Shown: positions 1 to 11,839 of the stretch, in pieces
Position numbering within the stretch: the first letter of the stretch is position 1
Layout: every line of letters begins with the position of its first letter
NCBI RefSeq assembly: GCF_943734655.1
Contig: NC_071355.1
Span: 27,404,464-27,468,463 of the forward strand
Length of the DNA stretch: 64,000 bases
Source of the DNA: Sabethes cyaneus
Taxonomy: Eukaryota; Arthropoda; Insecta; Diptera; Culicidae
Direction of reading: 5' to 3'
Position numbers and translations under genes: made by a program
Notes under the pieces: generated by a model
Databases searched by the model: none
Seen by the model: only the letters and a program-made list of their open reading frames with translations
What the model was told of the DNA's origin: nothing

Positions 1-401
1 TCATATTTCGTTTTACTCACAAATTTTACCTCTTTTCTGTTCCTTTTTCCTCTTTTCCAGTTTGTTCCGCTCCGTCTTGCTTCGTTTCCTGCCCCATTTT
101 TTCTTATTTTCAGTCCTTCCTGTATTATTTTCTTGTTTTTCACTCATTTTTGGTAATTTTCATTTCCATTTTACGTCTTTTCTCTTTCCTTTTTCCTTGT
201 TTTGTTCTTTTCGCTTCGTTTTTCTTATCTTCCTAACTTTCCGATTTATCACTTGTCGTCTTCGTCTGTTCAGTTTTCCTCTGTTAAACCCCGTTTCTCT
301 TCTCTTTTCTATCATCTTTATTCCGTTTTTAGCTCCATTTTCTTTAGCCTTTTCCCTTCCTCTCCTTTGTTTCTGCTTAACCTTTTTCTTTGATCCGTTG
401 T

Positions 402-438
<37 letters not shown>

Positions 439-1170
439 TCTCTCTTGTTTTCAGAATTGGTTTCTCTTCATTTCTGTACCATTTTCCCTTTCCTGTCTTG
501 TTTTCGCTCTTTTTCATTCCCGTTTTCTTATGTTTTCTGTCCTTTTTTTTCTTTTTCTGTCCCGCATTCCCTCTATTTCCCTTTATTCTCTCTCGTTTTT
601 CGCTTTCTCTGTTCGCTGTTCCTTTTTTCTCTTCTCTCCTCTCCCATTTTTCACCTTTTCAATCCTAATTTTCCTCTGTTTTCCTTTCTGTTGCGTTTTT
701 CGATTTAGTTCTTCCATTTTCAGGTCCGTTTTCCTCGTTTCGAGCCTCGCTTTTTTGTTTTCTATCTTGTTAACTCCTTTTCTGTTTTGTTTATGTTTCT
801 TCGTCCTCCGATTACGTCCTGCTTTTATCTCTTTTTTGTCACGTTCTGTTCTTCGTATCAGCCGGGTTGTCTTTCGATATTATTATTCTCTCTCAATTTT
901 CCTCTTTCTCCGTTGTCGTTTCTCAATTTTCCTACTCCCGTAATTTCTTCTTTCCTTTTCCTTTTCCTCTTAAGTTTTTGGGGCGTCTTAGTAGAATACG
1001 AAACCTGGAAATTAAATAAAATTGGATAAGTTTTCTTTTTATTTAATTTTCGTTTTTTGTCCAGCATGTCCTCATTTTCTTTCTCGTTTTGCATTCTTTC
1101 CTCTTCCATTCTTTCTCCTTTTCTGTTCAGTCTCTTCTTTTTTTGCTTCGTGCTCTTGTTCGTTCTTTTT
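1..1170. repeat. Degenerate pyrimidine-rich tract with (CT)n
   Basis: The + strand is almost wholly T/C with scattered CG steps (words such as TTTTCG and TTCCTC) for about 1.2 kb, and includes a (CT)n run at about 404-446. Every frame on + yields F/S/L-rich open reading frames; these are composition artefacts. The strand bias is the mirror image of the purine-rich tract at 21.0-31.2 kb. It probably lies inside an intron, since the first visible exon (6432) begins in mid-domain. Confidence 0.7.
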
Positions 1171-1424
1171 CCCCCAGCGCAGTAAGAGACGAAGTACCTC
1201 TAGATCTAGCGGTTATCCATCTGTGATTATGCTAAAAAAATTTACTTACATTTTCATAAGCCATTATTTACTCGTACTGCTTACTGGTTGGTTAATGAAA
1301 TATGAATTTCGGAATTAGGTAAATATTCAGGAAAGTTTCCCCTTTTATTTGAAATTTTCCACCATCACTTAACTTAAAATTGAACATAAAATTATTTTGT
1401 TTGATGATAAATGAAGGTGTTGCA

Positions 1425-1795
1425 CGAGGCCCAGTGTTCCCCAACCTGGGCACCCCAGAGTGGACAAACCGCTTCGATCTGGATGAGAATCGGCATTGAC
1501 CTAGAACGCGGATGAGTGTCATTTTGGCAGACTCTACGGCTGCCTCCCAGTTACCACCATAGCTAGGTGCACGCCGGTTCATTGATGATTTCAACCGTCA
1601 TAGTTGGATTACATAGGAAGTCATACAACTCACTCTCGAAGGTCATGTAGGAGGATAAAGTCGTTATCCGGAATAATTCTTGGTGGGTAGATCTCGATGG
1701 AATACGAAGCACCATAACGCTTTCTTAGGTACTACAGCAGCAGCATTGAGATCCCCTACAAGCTCAAGACAAACGGCCTTTGTGTTTCCTTTTTC
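1425..1795 (-). pseudogene. BEL/Pao-type retrotransposon integrase relic
   Basis: The reverse strand reads, with frameshifts and stops, a KAVCLELVGDL stretch, then RDLPTK, and then RAPSYGGNWEAAVESAK followed by VLGQCR and QIEA. The order and spacing match the integrase core and its C-terminal side in BEL/Pao LTR retrotransposons (family consensus of the type KAxHLELVSDLT, then PHFGGLWEAAVKSAK, then QIEACLNSRPL). Several internal stops show that it is dead. No LTRs were recognised on either side. The family call is from motif memory, not a search. Confidence 0.65.
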
Positions 1796-2419
1796 AAAAA
1801 AATATTAATATAATGGGAGCAAATTATAACCAGATTCAAACCCAACCCAGATTTGACCGATTATAAAGGTCAAGACAACTACACGAAGTTGGTCTGTGCG
1901 TATAACCCTGTACGTTTCGGGGGTTATATAGGGATACGGTATAGCGGAGCTGGACCGGTGCAGAATCCCAGTTTCTTTGCGTATATCACAACCAACGGTT
2001 TCAATCTGCACGAACAACATACTTGCCGCACTCAAACACCAAGGACCAAGAAAGGACCGTAAAAGGACTTGGCACAGACAGCAATCCTCCAGTTCTTATA
2101 AAAGATTGTGCTGATATAGTTTTACGACGCCGATAGTGCTGATATCAAAAAATGAAAAATTTTCACCGGCTGCTTGAAATTCTATTTACTACGAAGTCTT
2201 GCTGCTTTGTTTCCTTGGCAAAATAGTAAAATACACTCTTCGATCTCCAAGATCTAGCGCGATTTGATGGGGCTCTGGTTACTAGCTAGCCAGTTATGTA
2301 ACATTTCTACTTTGTTCATATAAGAAGCAAAACTGCTAGTGGACATTCACAATCTGGTTATTGTCAAACTGTAGATCCTAGGGCTTCCGAACTGGATCAC
2401 AGCTTACTGCTTACATCAT

Positions 2420-2575
2420 ATCTGATGGAACGCGCCGCCTACGTTGTAGTGAACTGCGACTACTCTCAAACCTATCTTACACTTTCCGGTGTACCCCAAG
2501 GCAGCGTACTCGGACTGTTGCTTAACATTTTCATAAATGATTTATCATGTATATCCCTGAAGATTTGATTATTTT
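2420..2575 (+). pseudogene. Non-LTR reverse transcriptase fragment
   Basis: A short open stretch carries the RT motif SGVPQGSVLG followed by FINDL, which is the palm-domain block before the YADD box in jockey/CR1-like LINEs. Nothing of the YADD box itself is readable downstream. It is a truncated, isolated fragment of about 150 bp. Confidence 0.6.
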
Positions 2576-3889
2576 CGATTTTGTAAGTATGAGAAAGCTC
2601 ACACTGCCCTGCTAGCTCACTCTATCTACTCAGGGTCGTAGCGTGTTCGGGGGACTCAGTACACACGATTACTTACCGTCACGAACCAACTGAAGCGGAC
2701 AACAAAAGAGAAATTAGATGAAAAGGGATCGGCTCTTTAAAATATAAACCTAGTGTTCCATTTTACTTGTTTATTATAAAACCGGAAATACTCTCGTTGC
2801 GGTACCGATCCCGATCACGACGCGTTGGGGCCCATCGAAGACATGCAGGAAACTGGAGAGAGGATGTACATACCAGACCGCTCACGGTCGAATAGCGAGG
2901 TTTTTCACGATGACATATGCCGACGAAGGTGCGAGGGCGAGTTCAGTATGTTGCAAACCGCCAGACATCCAGAGACGACGCCCGCAATCGATCGAGCTGC
3001 TATACGTCCACCGCAGTCCAGAAGGCACACGATGCCAGACGTCCTTCCTTGGGATTTTCGTTGGGTGGGAAATCGTGTCGCACTTTAACTCCACCAATAG
3101 CGTACTACAACTTTTCACTGTGAAACGAAACCAGATTCGTTTCCAAATTTCACTTTTTCTGCCGATTTCGAAGATTGGCTTTCAATTTTATTAGCCGTAC
3201 GTTACGAAGTTTAGCTGTCGTTTACTGGGTAGTTCGAGCTCGACTGCCTGTCCACTTTTTCGACCTCTTCACCTTGCTGCTGGTTGTCATCCTCCATCTC
3301 TCTCTTTTACCGACGATCTTCTCTCTCCGTTCCCTAACCGGATATCACTCCATTCGCTAGTTCGCCGAACCGGTTGAACTGTTCCAGGGCTGTGCAGGAT
3401 CCATGGGGTTAGTTTAGCGGTTGGGTTTTAGTGCGGACTATTTTGCCGTCTTTTGCCGTTGCGGTTTTTCCGGTACATGGTCTTGTGTTTTTTTTTTTGT
3501 AACCGTTTACAAGTCGTGGCGGCCATCTAGGGAACAAATAACGGCCCCTTGTGGGACGCGATCAAAAACCCCAACGTCTGGTCTGCACGTTCCGGGGTGT
3601 GCACCGAAGGCCTCTTTTATTTCCCTAGAGTGTCATCTGGCAGGGATTCCACGGGCTTGTAAACGGCCACAATACATGCATGTTCTTTTATCGCAAATTA
3701 TCGTAGCCTAATTATTGGTTGTTTTTTTTTATGTTAGTAGATGTTAGTAAACACTTAAACCTATATTAAACAAAAAGTACAAATTTTGAACAGCAAGGAA
3801 ATTTAACAACTAACAACAATATTTAGAGCCAATCAAAAACAAACAAAATATTTACAGACTTAAGAACTAAGACACTAAACTAGACAAAC

Positions 3890-4270
3890 TCTTCCATTGT
3901 GCCGATCAATTTTGAACGTGATCGGTAACAATTTCTATATCCGTTATATGGCTTTTCAGGAGGATCTAAACTTTTTGCTAATTTGGTGTGGTAATAATGG
4001 CATACATGTCAACATCAAACAATGTAAAACAATAACGTTCATCCAAAATAACAATCCTTTACATCGTCAGTATTCGGTGGTATGATGAATCGTATGCCAT
4101 TGACTCTAAAGTCAGATTCAACGAGCATATGGGAGATATACCCGCAAAGGAATTCTTTATATCGTTAGGCTTCCATAACGCGTTACGCCAGCCTCATCGA
4201 CATTTACTTTCCATCCAAAAACGTTTCCAGTGCAACCAGCAATCACCCTTTGCGTTGAAATTCAAAATTC
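3890..4270 (+). pseudogene. LINE reverse transcriptase thumb-region relic
   Basis: Translation gives LQ/FQEDLNFLLIWCGNNGIHVN followed by KCKTITF-like residues (here QCKTITF). After a stop come DSKVRFNEHM and FISLGFHNA. This is the usual order downstream of the YADD box in jockey-type LINEs (helix with WC, then K-C-x-x-M/I-x-F, then DxKLxFxxH). Stops and frame changes mark it as decayed. It may belong to the same insertion as the fragment at 2420-2575. Confidence 0.55.
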
Positions 4271-6431
4271 ACCACATTAAAATGTAGGTTAATTGGTCTA
4301 CATAGATGAAAAGAGAAACCTCTCAAATGGGGTGGAAAAAATAGTATCCAATTTCATCTTTCATCATGTTGAGCCCCACTTTCTCGGCTAGCGTTGAATA
4401 ACCGCAATTCAGTTGAATTCAATTCTCGCAATTCTGTGTGCCGGCCGCCACTATTTACTTAATTTTCAATTCGCCACAAGTTCACCTGTTCACCTGGCTC
4501 GGTTTGTAATAGTCTGAATTCAATTCGGCTTTTCAACTGTTTACCAACGCTTCTTTGTGCTGCTTCTCTCTCTCATTCACTCACTCACTCGCCTCATCGC
4601 GTGCTCTGAGTTATGTGCTATATTTCAAGCAGAATGGAAGCCACTTCCGCGTGGCAGCTGCCGGCCTATTTACCTTGGCTATTGACGAAGATTTCGTGGA
4701 AAGTTATTTTTTCTCGCATCCGCTCGGTTTCGCCAGAAACCAACTGCCACTGACGACGGCATCCGTATAATAAAGCCAAAAAATAATAATTGTAATTTTT
4801 ACGGCCTGTTCGTGATCGGCTGCCATTTATTTATTCACCCAACAACTGTGCGGTGTTATGCTTCTTTTATTGTTATGCCGTCATTCATTCGTGCAAATCA
4901 GATCCAGCCGAGCAGCAAAGTCGCGAAAATTGAAATTCCCCATATACTAGTATATGAGAGTGTATGAAGCGAAAATAAGTGTGGAAATCTTGCTCACACC
5001 TACCCTCGCCGGGTTATCATGATTTATGCGGCTCAGCGGAATACAAAAATGCAAAACAAGCAAACGGGTGCGGGTCCTGCTGCCCTGCTGTAACGGTTCG
5101 TTTCGTTTCGGTTTTTCGGTGTGGTAGCGTGCTCTCGTGATAGGAGACTTTCCACCGACCACATGCGGCAGGAAGGGAAATTGAATTAAAGTTGTGAAAT
5201 GAATTGTGCACGCGCCCATAGAACCCATGAAGGGACAAGTTTGTCCCATGGTTGATTTATGGAATTCATTGTAGCCCGCCGTTCGGAGAGCGATCAGACC
5301 TGGGATCGGATCAGACTAGACGACCCGCGCCACCGTTCGGTGGGGAAACAATAAAATATTGTCACCGTAATTCTATAAGCTTCATGACTGCTCTGTCGTT
5401 GTTTCATTGCTATGCTTTCGTAGTATAAGTATTGAAAACAAAATGAATTTTAAAAATATCATTTGCAAGAAATCCGATGCGGAGCACGAAGAGGCCACCC
5501 AATTTTGCTTGGTACGAGTCCGGAATGGTAACTGACGTCCGATTTTCAGCAGACGTCAAGCGTTCGTTTCAGAAATTCCTATTATAATTGAATTAAATTA
5601 GCCGCTGCATCTGAACAGTCATAAAAGTGGAAACTCCCGCTCGTTAGGACGAAATCGCCGAGTCTTCCACGGACACACAAATGCAAATACCCAACTAACG
5701 GCTTCGGAGAACTTCTCGACCGTTCCCGATTGCGGTAGCAATGCGCTATTGGATCAAAGTTCACCCAACCGGTGTTGAGCTTTATTCTAGCGGTTTTTGG
5801 TACGGGCAACTTTTCAACTCCACACTTAATAAGCACTTGCCACTGCATCGGGCCTCATTTGTATGGTTGGCTAGTCACACTGCAGGACTCCGTCTCTGGT
5901 CCGTCCTTTTTGCACTGTTATTAAGTTCGAGCAGAATTGCAATCCACTTGGCAGTCTGTGAAGTTTAAATACTCGACTATTGCTTCTCTCGTCTTGTTAC
6001 CCTACCTGCTCAAATTTTCCCGAGCCAACGAGGAAAAGTTTAAAATTAATTTAATCATACGGTCAGTTGGCCGGGAGGATGGGATGACTTGCAACACAGC
6101 CAGTCCGTTCTTTGTTCGCAGTTCTTACTGTTGGCTGCTAACAATTCTATTGCAGCTGATTCGGAAAAGTTCTCGTACATTACAATTTCTTGAACCGTAA
6201 TTGTGCCCAAGTTCAACATAAGCTATTGATTACGCTCTGGAAAGCTTCGCTTTTATGTGCCAGACTTGTTTTCGAACCGAACTAACCGGTGTGACCATGT
6301 AACCCTAAAGCTAGCACTTTTCCATCGGCTCCACCCTATCGGTGTAACGACTGGAATGGAAAGCATTGGTTGTTCATTTCGTACTCAATATTCTCCTTTT
6401 TTTGTTCTCTTCTTTTTTCTGTCGTCTGTAG
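4271..6431. other. Intronic sequence, no recognisable element
   Basis: No coding homology, tRNA, tandem array or terminal inverted repeat was recognised here. It directly precedes the exon at 6432, and its last bases form a T-rich acceptor tract ending TCTGTAG. 2576-3889 is equally featureless. Confidence 0.5.
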
Positions 6432-6529
6432 ATCCACCGGAGATAAGCGTTGAAAATCCGATCGTGTACTCCGGCGAGGGCCAGGAAGCTATGCTCGTGT
6501 GCATCGTGCACGGTGAATCGCAACCGGAA
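6432..6529 (+). CDS. Klingon-like Ig/FN3 adhesion gene, exon A (Ig domain, N-terminal half)
   Basis: The exon starts after a good acceptor (T-rich tract then CTGTAG) and ends at a consensus donor GTAAGT (6530-6535). It is entered in phase 1, the first two bases completing an Asp codon, and left in phase 0. It encodes DPPEISVENPIVYSGEGQE then AMLVCIVHGESQPE: the A'/B strands of an Ig domain with its first core cysteine (LVC). The exon at 16478 supplies the core tryptophan and second cysteine. The protein should be a surface adhesion molecule with more Ig domains encoded upstream of the window. The Klingon/CG7166 family assignment rests on domain order (Ig, FN3, GPI tail) and recalled wording. 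Lachesin or neurotrimin relatives lack the FN3 domain. Confidence 0.88.
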
Positions 6530-7460
6530 GTAAGTAGTTTTCCTCATTTCCTACCAGAGCAGCTGACTGAACGAACGGACAGACGGAACGGAACGGAACG
6601 GAACTACGGACCGATACACCGAAACATGCATAAGGGCATGTTGTGAACGATAACGACTACCGGTGTTCCTGTTATTTATTTTATTTCTTTTTTTAGGGCT
6701 CGATTTTTTTCAAGTTGTATTTAAAAATCTCCTTTGTGTGTTGTCCTTGATACAAATAGTAGTAATATAGTGTAAAATAATTTCTATTTTTCAAGTGCGC
6801 CAAGCCGCGCCAAATTGGAAGTAACAACACGAGTTCATTGTTTCTTCTCCAAGTTCAAAATATAAACAAAGCTCAAAGATGCTGTTTGTTAGCTTGTATG
6901 ATGCACTAATTGTGTACAGGAACCAAATGATAAAAAATAATTTCATGTCAATAAACTGACGCAACTTTGCACATCCATATTTCCTACTCTGAAGGTGAAA
7001 ATTATTGCCAATCGTAGAAAAACAAGCAAAACAATGAAATAATGGATTAAACTTGACTAAACAATAGCAGTTCCACGTGAAATAGATAAATGACAAAATT
7101 TCAACCTCTCTGATTTGGTTGAAACTTCACAAACGTGTTTGATAGGAGGAAATATGCCCCTTCCACAGGTTTTGGCACCATTTTGATTCAAGACTCATTT
7201 TAAAAAGGGCTTATTTATTTTCGTGTGTATTATGTTTGAAAGATTGTATCTCAAAAACTATCGATTGTTTAAAAATTATATCTAAATAAAAGTTGTAGAA
7301 AATTGATTTCTGAATTTGAAAAAAATATACACTGAAAAAAATATTTTACCAATTTTTCAAAAATTTGAAAATAAAACTTAAAATCAAGATATCAAAAATA
7401 TACGATTTTTGAAAATTTTCATTTTTGAGTTGTGGTTGTGGGTATTTTGAAAACTGTATT
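6530..7460. other. Start of the 9.9-kb intron, AT-rich
   Basis: AT-rich intronic DNA. No coding homology or clear repeat was recognised before the transposon that begins near 7461. Confidence 0.5.
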
Positions 7461-8449
7461 AAAAAACCCGAATTAATCCACCGAGCGGCGTGACCTAGCC
7501 TTTCTACTGCCATAATAATCATTATTTAATTTCTCAGGAACGTCTATGTATAATTAACTTGACTATATTTTTAAATATCCGTTCCGTATTCCTCAAAATC
7601 CTTATTTGCCAGTAAAATTCACAACGTATTGCGTAGAATAATTAAATTTTCTTTCCTTGGGTGCGTAAATACTTGTAAAACCTTATTTAGTTTTATAATC
7701 GGTCGGCCTTAACTTTTGGGCTTCAGAGCCATATACGAAACTTGTTTTGAATTGACAATATGAAATATGTGTTCATAACAGATTTTTTGATAATTAATTA
7801 ATACCATGCGTTCAAAAGTTAGCATCTTTGAAAAACAAGAGTTCAGAAAAATTATTATTATACTTCGCTTTTGAAGACAAAAGATATCGACAACAAAATG
7901 ATTAATCTCAAAATTTTACTATTAGTTTGCTTGGCTTCAATTTTGCGATATATCTGAATTAGAAAAAATAACTGAATAGAGCATTAGATATGAAAAAGAG
8001 AAATTTTTCAGATAATTATTTTTGCATGAAAATCAAAACTTAAGCTTCTTTTGAATGTACTTTCCTGAAAAGATAGTCATTAGCTTGATCGCATCGTTTT
8101 TACAATGTTAGAGGGTTAGGAAAACAAGATGAGGTCGAAAAATAGTGCAAGCTGCGCCTTAAACATGCTTGAGAATGAGAAATATGATCGACATGATTTC
8201 CAGTGCTTGTCATTTTTGATTTATTTGTTGAAACATGATACATGACATAAGACATCTGTCCTTTAAAATGTCATCAACGAAAACAAATCTTACAAAATTA
8301 CTACCGTGCAACGTTTACTTCCTATTTTTCATATAACATTTCTATGCTCTAGTATCTATTGATTAAAAAGACCTACATGCTTAAATTAACTGCTTTTCTT
8401 CGCTGTTTGCTTTTTGTGTACAATTGTGAGTAACAGCAAGTGAACAAAA

Positions 8450-8660
8450 TGACAATTGAAATCTGAAATCAAAGAAAAGAAAAAGCTTTTCGATTGAATC
8501 CCACTATTTAATATTTATTTGCAACAGATACGTAGTTCGCCTACGACGTGCAGGCTTCATCAGTGTCTTATTTCAAAGCGTATACGTATCTGTCGCGAAT
8601 AAATATTGAATAGTGGAATTTAGTCGTAAAAGTTTTTTCTTTTCTTTAATTTCAAATTTC
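8450..8660. repeat. Inverted repeat (short fold-back)
   Basis: CCCACTATTTAATATTTATT with CAACAGATACGTA (about 8502-8540) is mirrored by TACGTATCTGTCGCGAATAAATATTGAATAGTGG (8583-8617). Outer flanks also pair (AAAGAAAAGAAAAAGCTTTT against AAAAGTTTTTTCTTTTCTTT). The loop is about 40 bp. The mirror structure suggests a MITE or a palindromic relic; no coding content. Confidence 0.65.
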
Positions 8661-8765
8661 GTATTCCACTGAGAGGCTTCAAAAATTTCAGACAATTGAT
8701 TCAGAAAAGTGAGAAACATCTTTTCTTGAATTTCAATGCAAATTTAAAAATTGCAAATTGTCATC

Positions 8766-8874
8766 CCAAGTAACAATTTGAATTTCATTAAACTCTTATG
8801 ATGGTATTCAAGACCAAAATTGGTCATGAAAACCACCATAAGAGTACAATCAAACTCACATTGTTGCTTGGGAT
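8766..8874. mobile_element. Short MITE, CCAAGTAACAAT family (copy 1)
   Basis: Inverted arms begin CCCAAGTAACAATTTGA and end TCACATTGTTGCTTGGGAT. The centre contains a mirror around GACCAAAATTGGTC. A related sequence with the same ends and the same CATGACCAATTTAGGTCAT centre is at about 23898-24034. A non-coding hairpin element of about 110 bp. Confidence 0.6.
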
Positions 8875-8919
8875 CACATACACACACATACATGCATACA
8901 TACATACATATATACATAC

Positions 8920-9992
8920 ATATGGGTCATTCCACGGGAAATTTACTGTCAAAATTTTTTTTCTCTCCGGAACATTTTTTTTACGTTCTTTGTTCAATAA
9001 AATTCGACACGTATTTTTGTATTTCGATGTTACTGTTGGAATTCGCAAGATATGATTTTTTAAAGTATTGTAATTCGAAAAAATTATTATTTTTTAAATG
9101 CTGATTGTAAACATAGTTTGTAATATCAAAAAATGACTTTCTACCAGATGTGTTCACTATTCCACAAGCTTTCAAAATTGGTATACCATACCTCCTCTCG
9201 ATTGTTTTTCAATAGTTAAATAGTGCATTTTTATAAACAATTGCAATTTTTTCAAAGTTGGAACTTTTTTTTCTCGATTTTTTTAATTTTAATGTATTTG
9301 TTGATCTTTCCTGAAGAAGCATGCAAAATTTGGAAATGGAGAAATGAAAACTCTAGAAGCTATGAATTTTTATACCGAAGCGCGCACGTTAATGCAAACG
9401 AGCGGACGAACACACGTGCTTCAACGACACGTTACACTTAATAGAATCAAAGGCGGCCTCGTTATGAAGCTGCCCGTGGGTTAGAACATCGATTGAGCAT
9501 TTCCGCTCGCTTCACATTAACATACGCGCTGCGACATAAAAATTCATAGCTTCTAGAGTTTTCATTTCTCCATTTCCAAATTTTGCATGCTTCTTCAGGA
9601 AAGATCAACAAATATATTAAAATAAAAAAAATCGAGAAAAAAAAGTTCCAACTTTGAAAAAATTGCAATTGTTTATAAAAATGCACTATTTAACTATTGA
9701 AAAACAATCGAGAGGAGGTATGGTATACCAATTTCGAAAGCTTGTGCAATAGTGAACACATCTGGTAGAAAGTCATTTTTTGATATTACAAACTATGTTT
9801 ACAATCAGCATTTAAAAAATAATAATTTTTTCGAATTACAATACTTTAAAAAATCATATCTTGCGAATTCCAACAGTAACATCGAAATACAAAAATACGT
9901 GTCGAATTTTATTGAACAAAGAACGTAAAAAAAATGTTCCGGAGAGAAAAAAAATTTTGACAGTAAATTTCCCGTGGAATGACCCATATATA
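8920..9992. mobile_element. Long palindromic fold-back element (about 490-bp arms, about 100-bp loop)
   Basis: The left arm runs from TATGGGTCATTCCACGGGAA (8931) to ACGTTAATGCAAACGAGCGG (about 9404). The right arm is its near-exact reverse complement from about 9506 (CCGCTCGCTTCACATTAACA) to about 9990. Reading frames of the two arms encode the same peptides on opposite strands, confirming high identity. Both outer ends abut (TACA)n microsatellite. The loop (9406-9505) has no coding capacity. The long arms and lack of a transposase fit a fold-back or giant MITE. Such an arrangement can cruciform in DNA and form long dsRNA in the intron transcript. Confidence 0.85.
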
Positions 9993-10085
9993 CATACATA
10001 TATACATACATACATATATACATACATACATACATACATACATACATACATACATACATACATACATACATACATACAAACACAC
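9988..10085. repeat. (TACA)n microsatellite
   Basis: About 100 bp of TACA units abut the right arm of the palindrome. A shorter tract (8880-8930) abuts the left arm. The Met-Tyr-Val-Cys-rich frames on the minus strand here are artefacts of this repeat. Confidence 0.9.
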
Positions 10086-10621
10086 ATACATCACACACAT
10101 TGAATACAATCAACATTTGTTTTGAATTCACACGTTTTAACGGTTTAATATACGGTGCTTAAATGTTAAAGTTTAAATAACTTTTGAATGAACCGTCCGA
10201 TTTTAAATAACTCGGTTTCGTTTGATAGATCTCAGTAGTAATTTTCAAATAATAATAAAATGTGTGATGTTTTTCATTGAATTAATGCTTATATGTTACA
10301 AAAATATGTTTTAAATACTATTTTTTCACGTTTCTTTATGTAACTTTCAAATTACAAGCCCAATCGTCATGAAATTTGGAAGTTAAGGGTTTGCAATGCT
10401 CCTCTTTCATATGCAATCAATTTTGTTCAAATCGGTTAAGGGACCTATGAGATAATGAAGTCCCATATTTTTCATATTTTTATACATAACTTTTGAACTA
10501 AAAGTCCAATCAGTATGAAATTCAATAGCGACCAATGGGACACCTAGACCTTTCATTTGGCACTAAGAACATTAAAATCGGTCTAGCCATCTCCGAGAAA
10601 AGTGAGTGAGATTAAAAGCGT

Positions 10622-10680
10622 CACATACACACACACACACACATACACACACACACACACACATACATACACACACACAG
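10622..10680. repeat. (CA)n microsatellite inside copy A
   Basis: ACACAC/ACAT units, corresponding in position to the (TG)n tract at about 56088-56128 in copy B. Confidence 0.9.
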
Positions 10681-10866
10681 AAAATGCTCAGTTTTCGAAA
10701 CTGAGTCGAATGGCATATGACATTCGGCCTGCAGGACCTTCTTTCCATTTCCGGTTTTCCAAGTGATTTCTATACCTTTATACTATATATTTATATAGTA
10801 GAAAGGCAAAAAGCTGGACACACTGATTAGTTAGTAACTTTTTACCGCGTGACTAAACATAACAGA

Positions 10867-11607
10867 GGGGGGCTCTGTAGCCGCAAGGTTACCGAGTCTG
10901 CTTTGACAAGCGAATGGTCGTGGGTTCGAATCTTAGTAGAATCAGGCCATTCGATGTCAAAGTGACTTTTAGCATGGGTTTATTCTCTGGCCCCTCATCA
11001 CCGAACTTCATGCTGAGTTCTACATTATCCCGAAGATTATCCCAAAAAACTTGGGGGAAAGAGAAATAGAAAGTAGGACATAGCAAAGAGAAAGATAAAC
11101 GAAGTAGAACCTAATGGACGAAAAAGTGTAAGTTAAGAATTTGTAATATGTTTTATGTTGTAAATGTGCCTAATATAGTGTTTTAATGTCCGCAGATGAT
11201 GAGCGAAGACCAGTAGTAGCTCGAAACGTCCGGACTAACTGGTAATTTAAATCTTCATACTTATTTCGCCGAAAAACGTCGATTAAATCGAACAAACATT
11301 ATCCCAAAGACGCTTCTTATGGTTAGTATACTGGTATGCGGACCTAATGAGGTTATGGTTTTGAGCCTCAGGAGGACTCACCAATGCTAACTATACCGAG
11401 GCGAAACAGGTTTGGTATAGTAGGACATGCATCGAAGCATGGGTAAAACCCTCAACACATAAGCACGCATAAAAAAAAATAAGCTTATCGTTTACTCAAT
11501 AACGATAAAGCACAGAAATGCAGTGCAGAATACAGCATACACCCGGGCAACATTACAATAGATCAATAATGTTGTGGTCAAAGTGATAAGCCCATACAAA
11601 AAAAAAG
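10867..11607 (+). mobile_element. tRNA-headed SINE (family 1, copy 1), full length, interrupted
   Basis: The head GGGGGGCTCTGTAGCCGCAA has an A-box-like segment. GGTCGTGGGTTCGAATCTTA is a good B box, so a pol III promoter is predicted. The element is bracketed by a 9-bp direct repeat CATAACAGA (10858-10866 and 11608-11616) and ends in an A run. It matches, end to end, the minus-strand copy at 45615-46098. Without the nested insertion it is about 467 bp, against 484 bp for the other copy. The body lacks coding capacity and would depend on a LINE for mobility. Confidence 0.8.
11036..11295. mobile_element. Insertion nested in SINE copy 1, with 14-bp target duplication
   Basis: ACATTATCCCGAAG (11022-11035) and ACATTATCCCAAAG (11296-11309) flank 260 bp absent from the second SINE copy. 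The inserted segment includes the phrase GATGAGCGAAGACCAGTAG followed by CTCGAAACGTCCGG. No terminal inverted repeats or coding capacity were found; it may be another SINE-like element. Confidence 0.6.
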
Positions 11608-11839
11608 CATAACAGAAATTTTGACTAAAAATAGTTAAAAGTATGTTGTTTATATTGGTAGAGTTTTACCAAAATAGCTTACGAGATCTGAAATCTTTGG
11701 AACAAGAGAAAGTACGCTCAAAATTTGGGGTACTTTCTTCGAAAATCCAAATGCTTCTCATCGACGGAGCAGTAAACTGCTCAGAATCAAACCCTCAATC
11801 GTATCCCAAGACGTTCAAGAAGCATCAGACTACCAAACG

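Larger units (their letters stand above)
7461..10813 (+). mobile_element. Non-autonomous (CA)n-bearing element, copy A, with nested insertions
   Basis: The left edge AAAAAACCCGAATTAATCCA and the right part have clear counterparts, in reverse order and orientation, at 55975-58036 (copy B). The right part comprises a CTAGCCATCTCCGAGAAAAG block, a long (CA)n tract, then AACTGAGTCGAATGGCATAT and a CATTCGGCC module. This is a repeat type I associate with mosquito genomes. No transposase is visible. The interior holds at least three separate fold-back insertions (8450-8660, 8766-8874, 8920-9992), which explains its greater length than copy B. The exact termini are inferred from the comparison. Confidence 0.6.

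Noticed and set aside
1..1100. Overlapping plus-strand F/S/L-rich open frames
   Set aside because: They arise from the T/C-rich composition; several overlap in different frames and none has a domain.
9805..10131. Minus-strand frame with a Met-Tyr-Val-Cys repeat
   Set aside because: Product of the TACA microsatellite plus the palindrome arm.
10867..10960. Possible tRNA gene at the SINE head
   Set aside because: Repeated at 45.6-46.1 kb as the 5' end of a 484-bp unit with a target duplication; arms do not fold as a tRNA.
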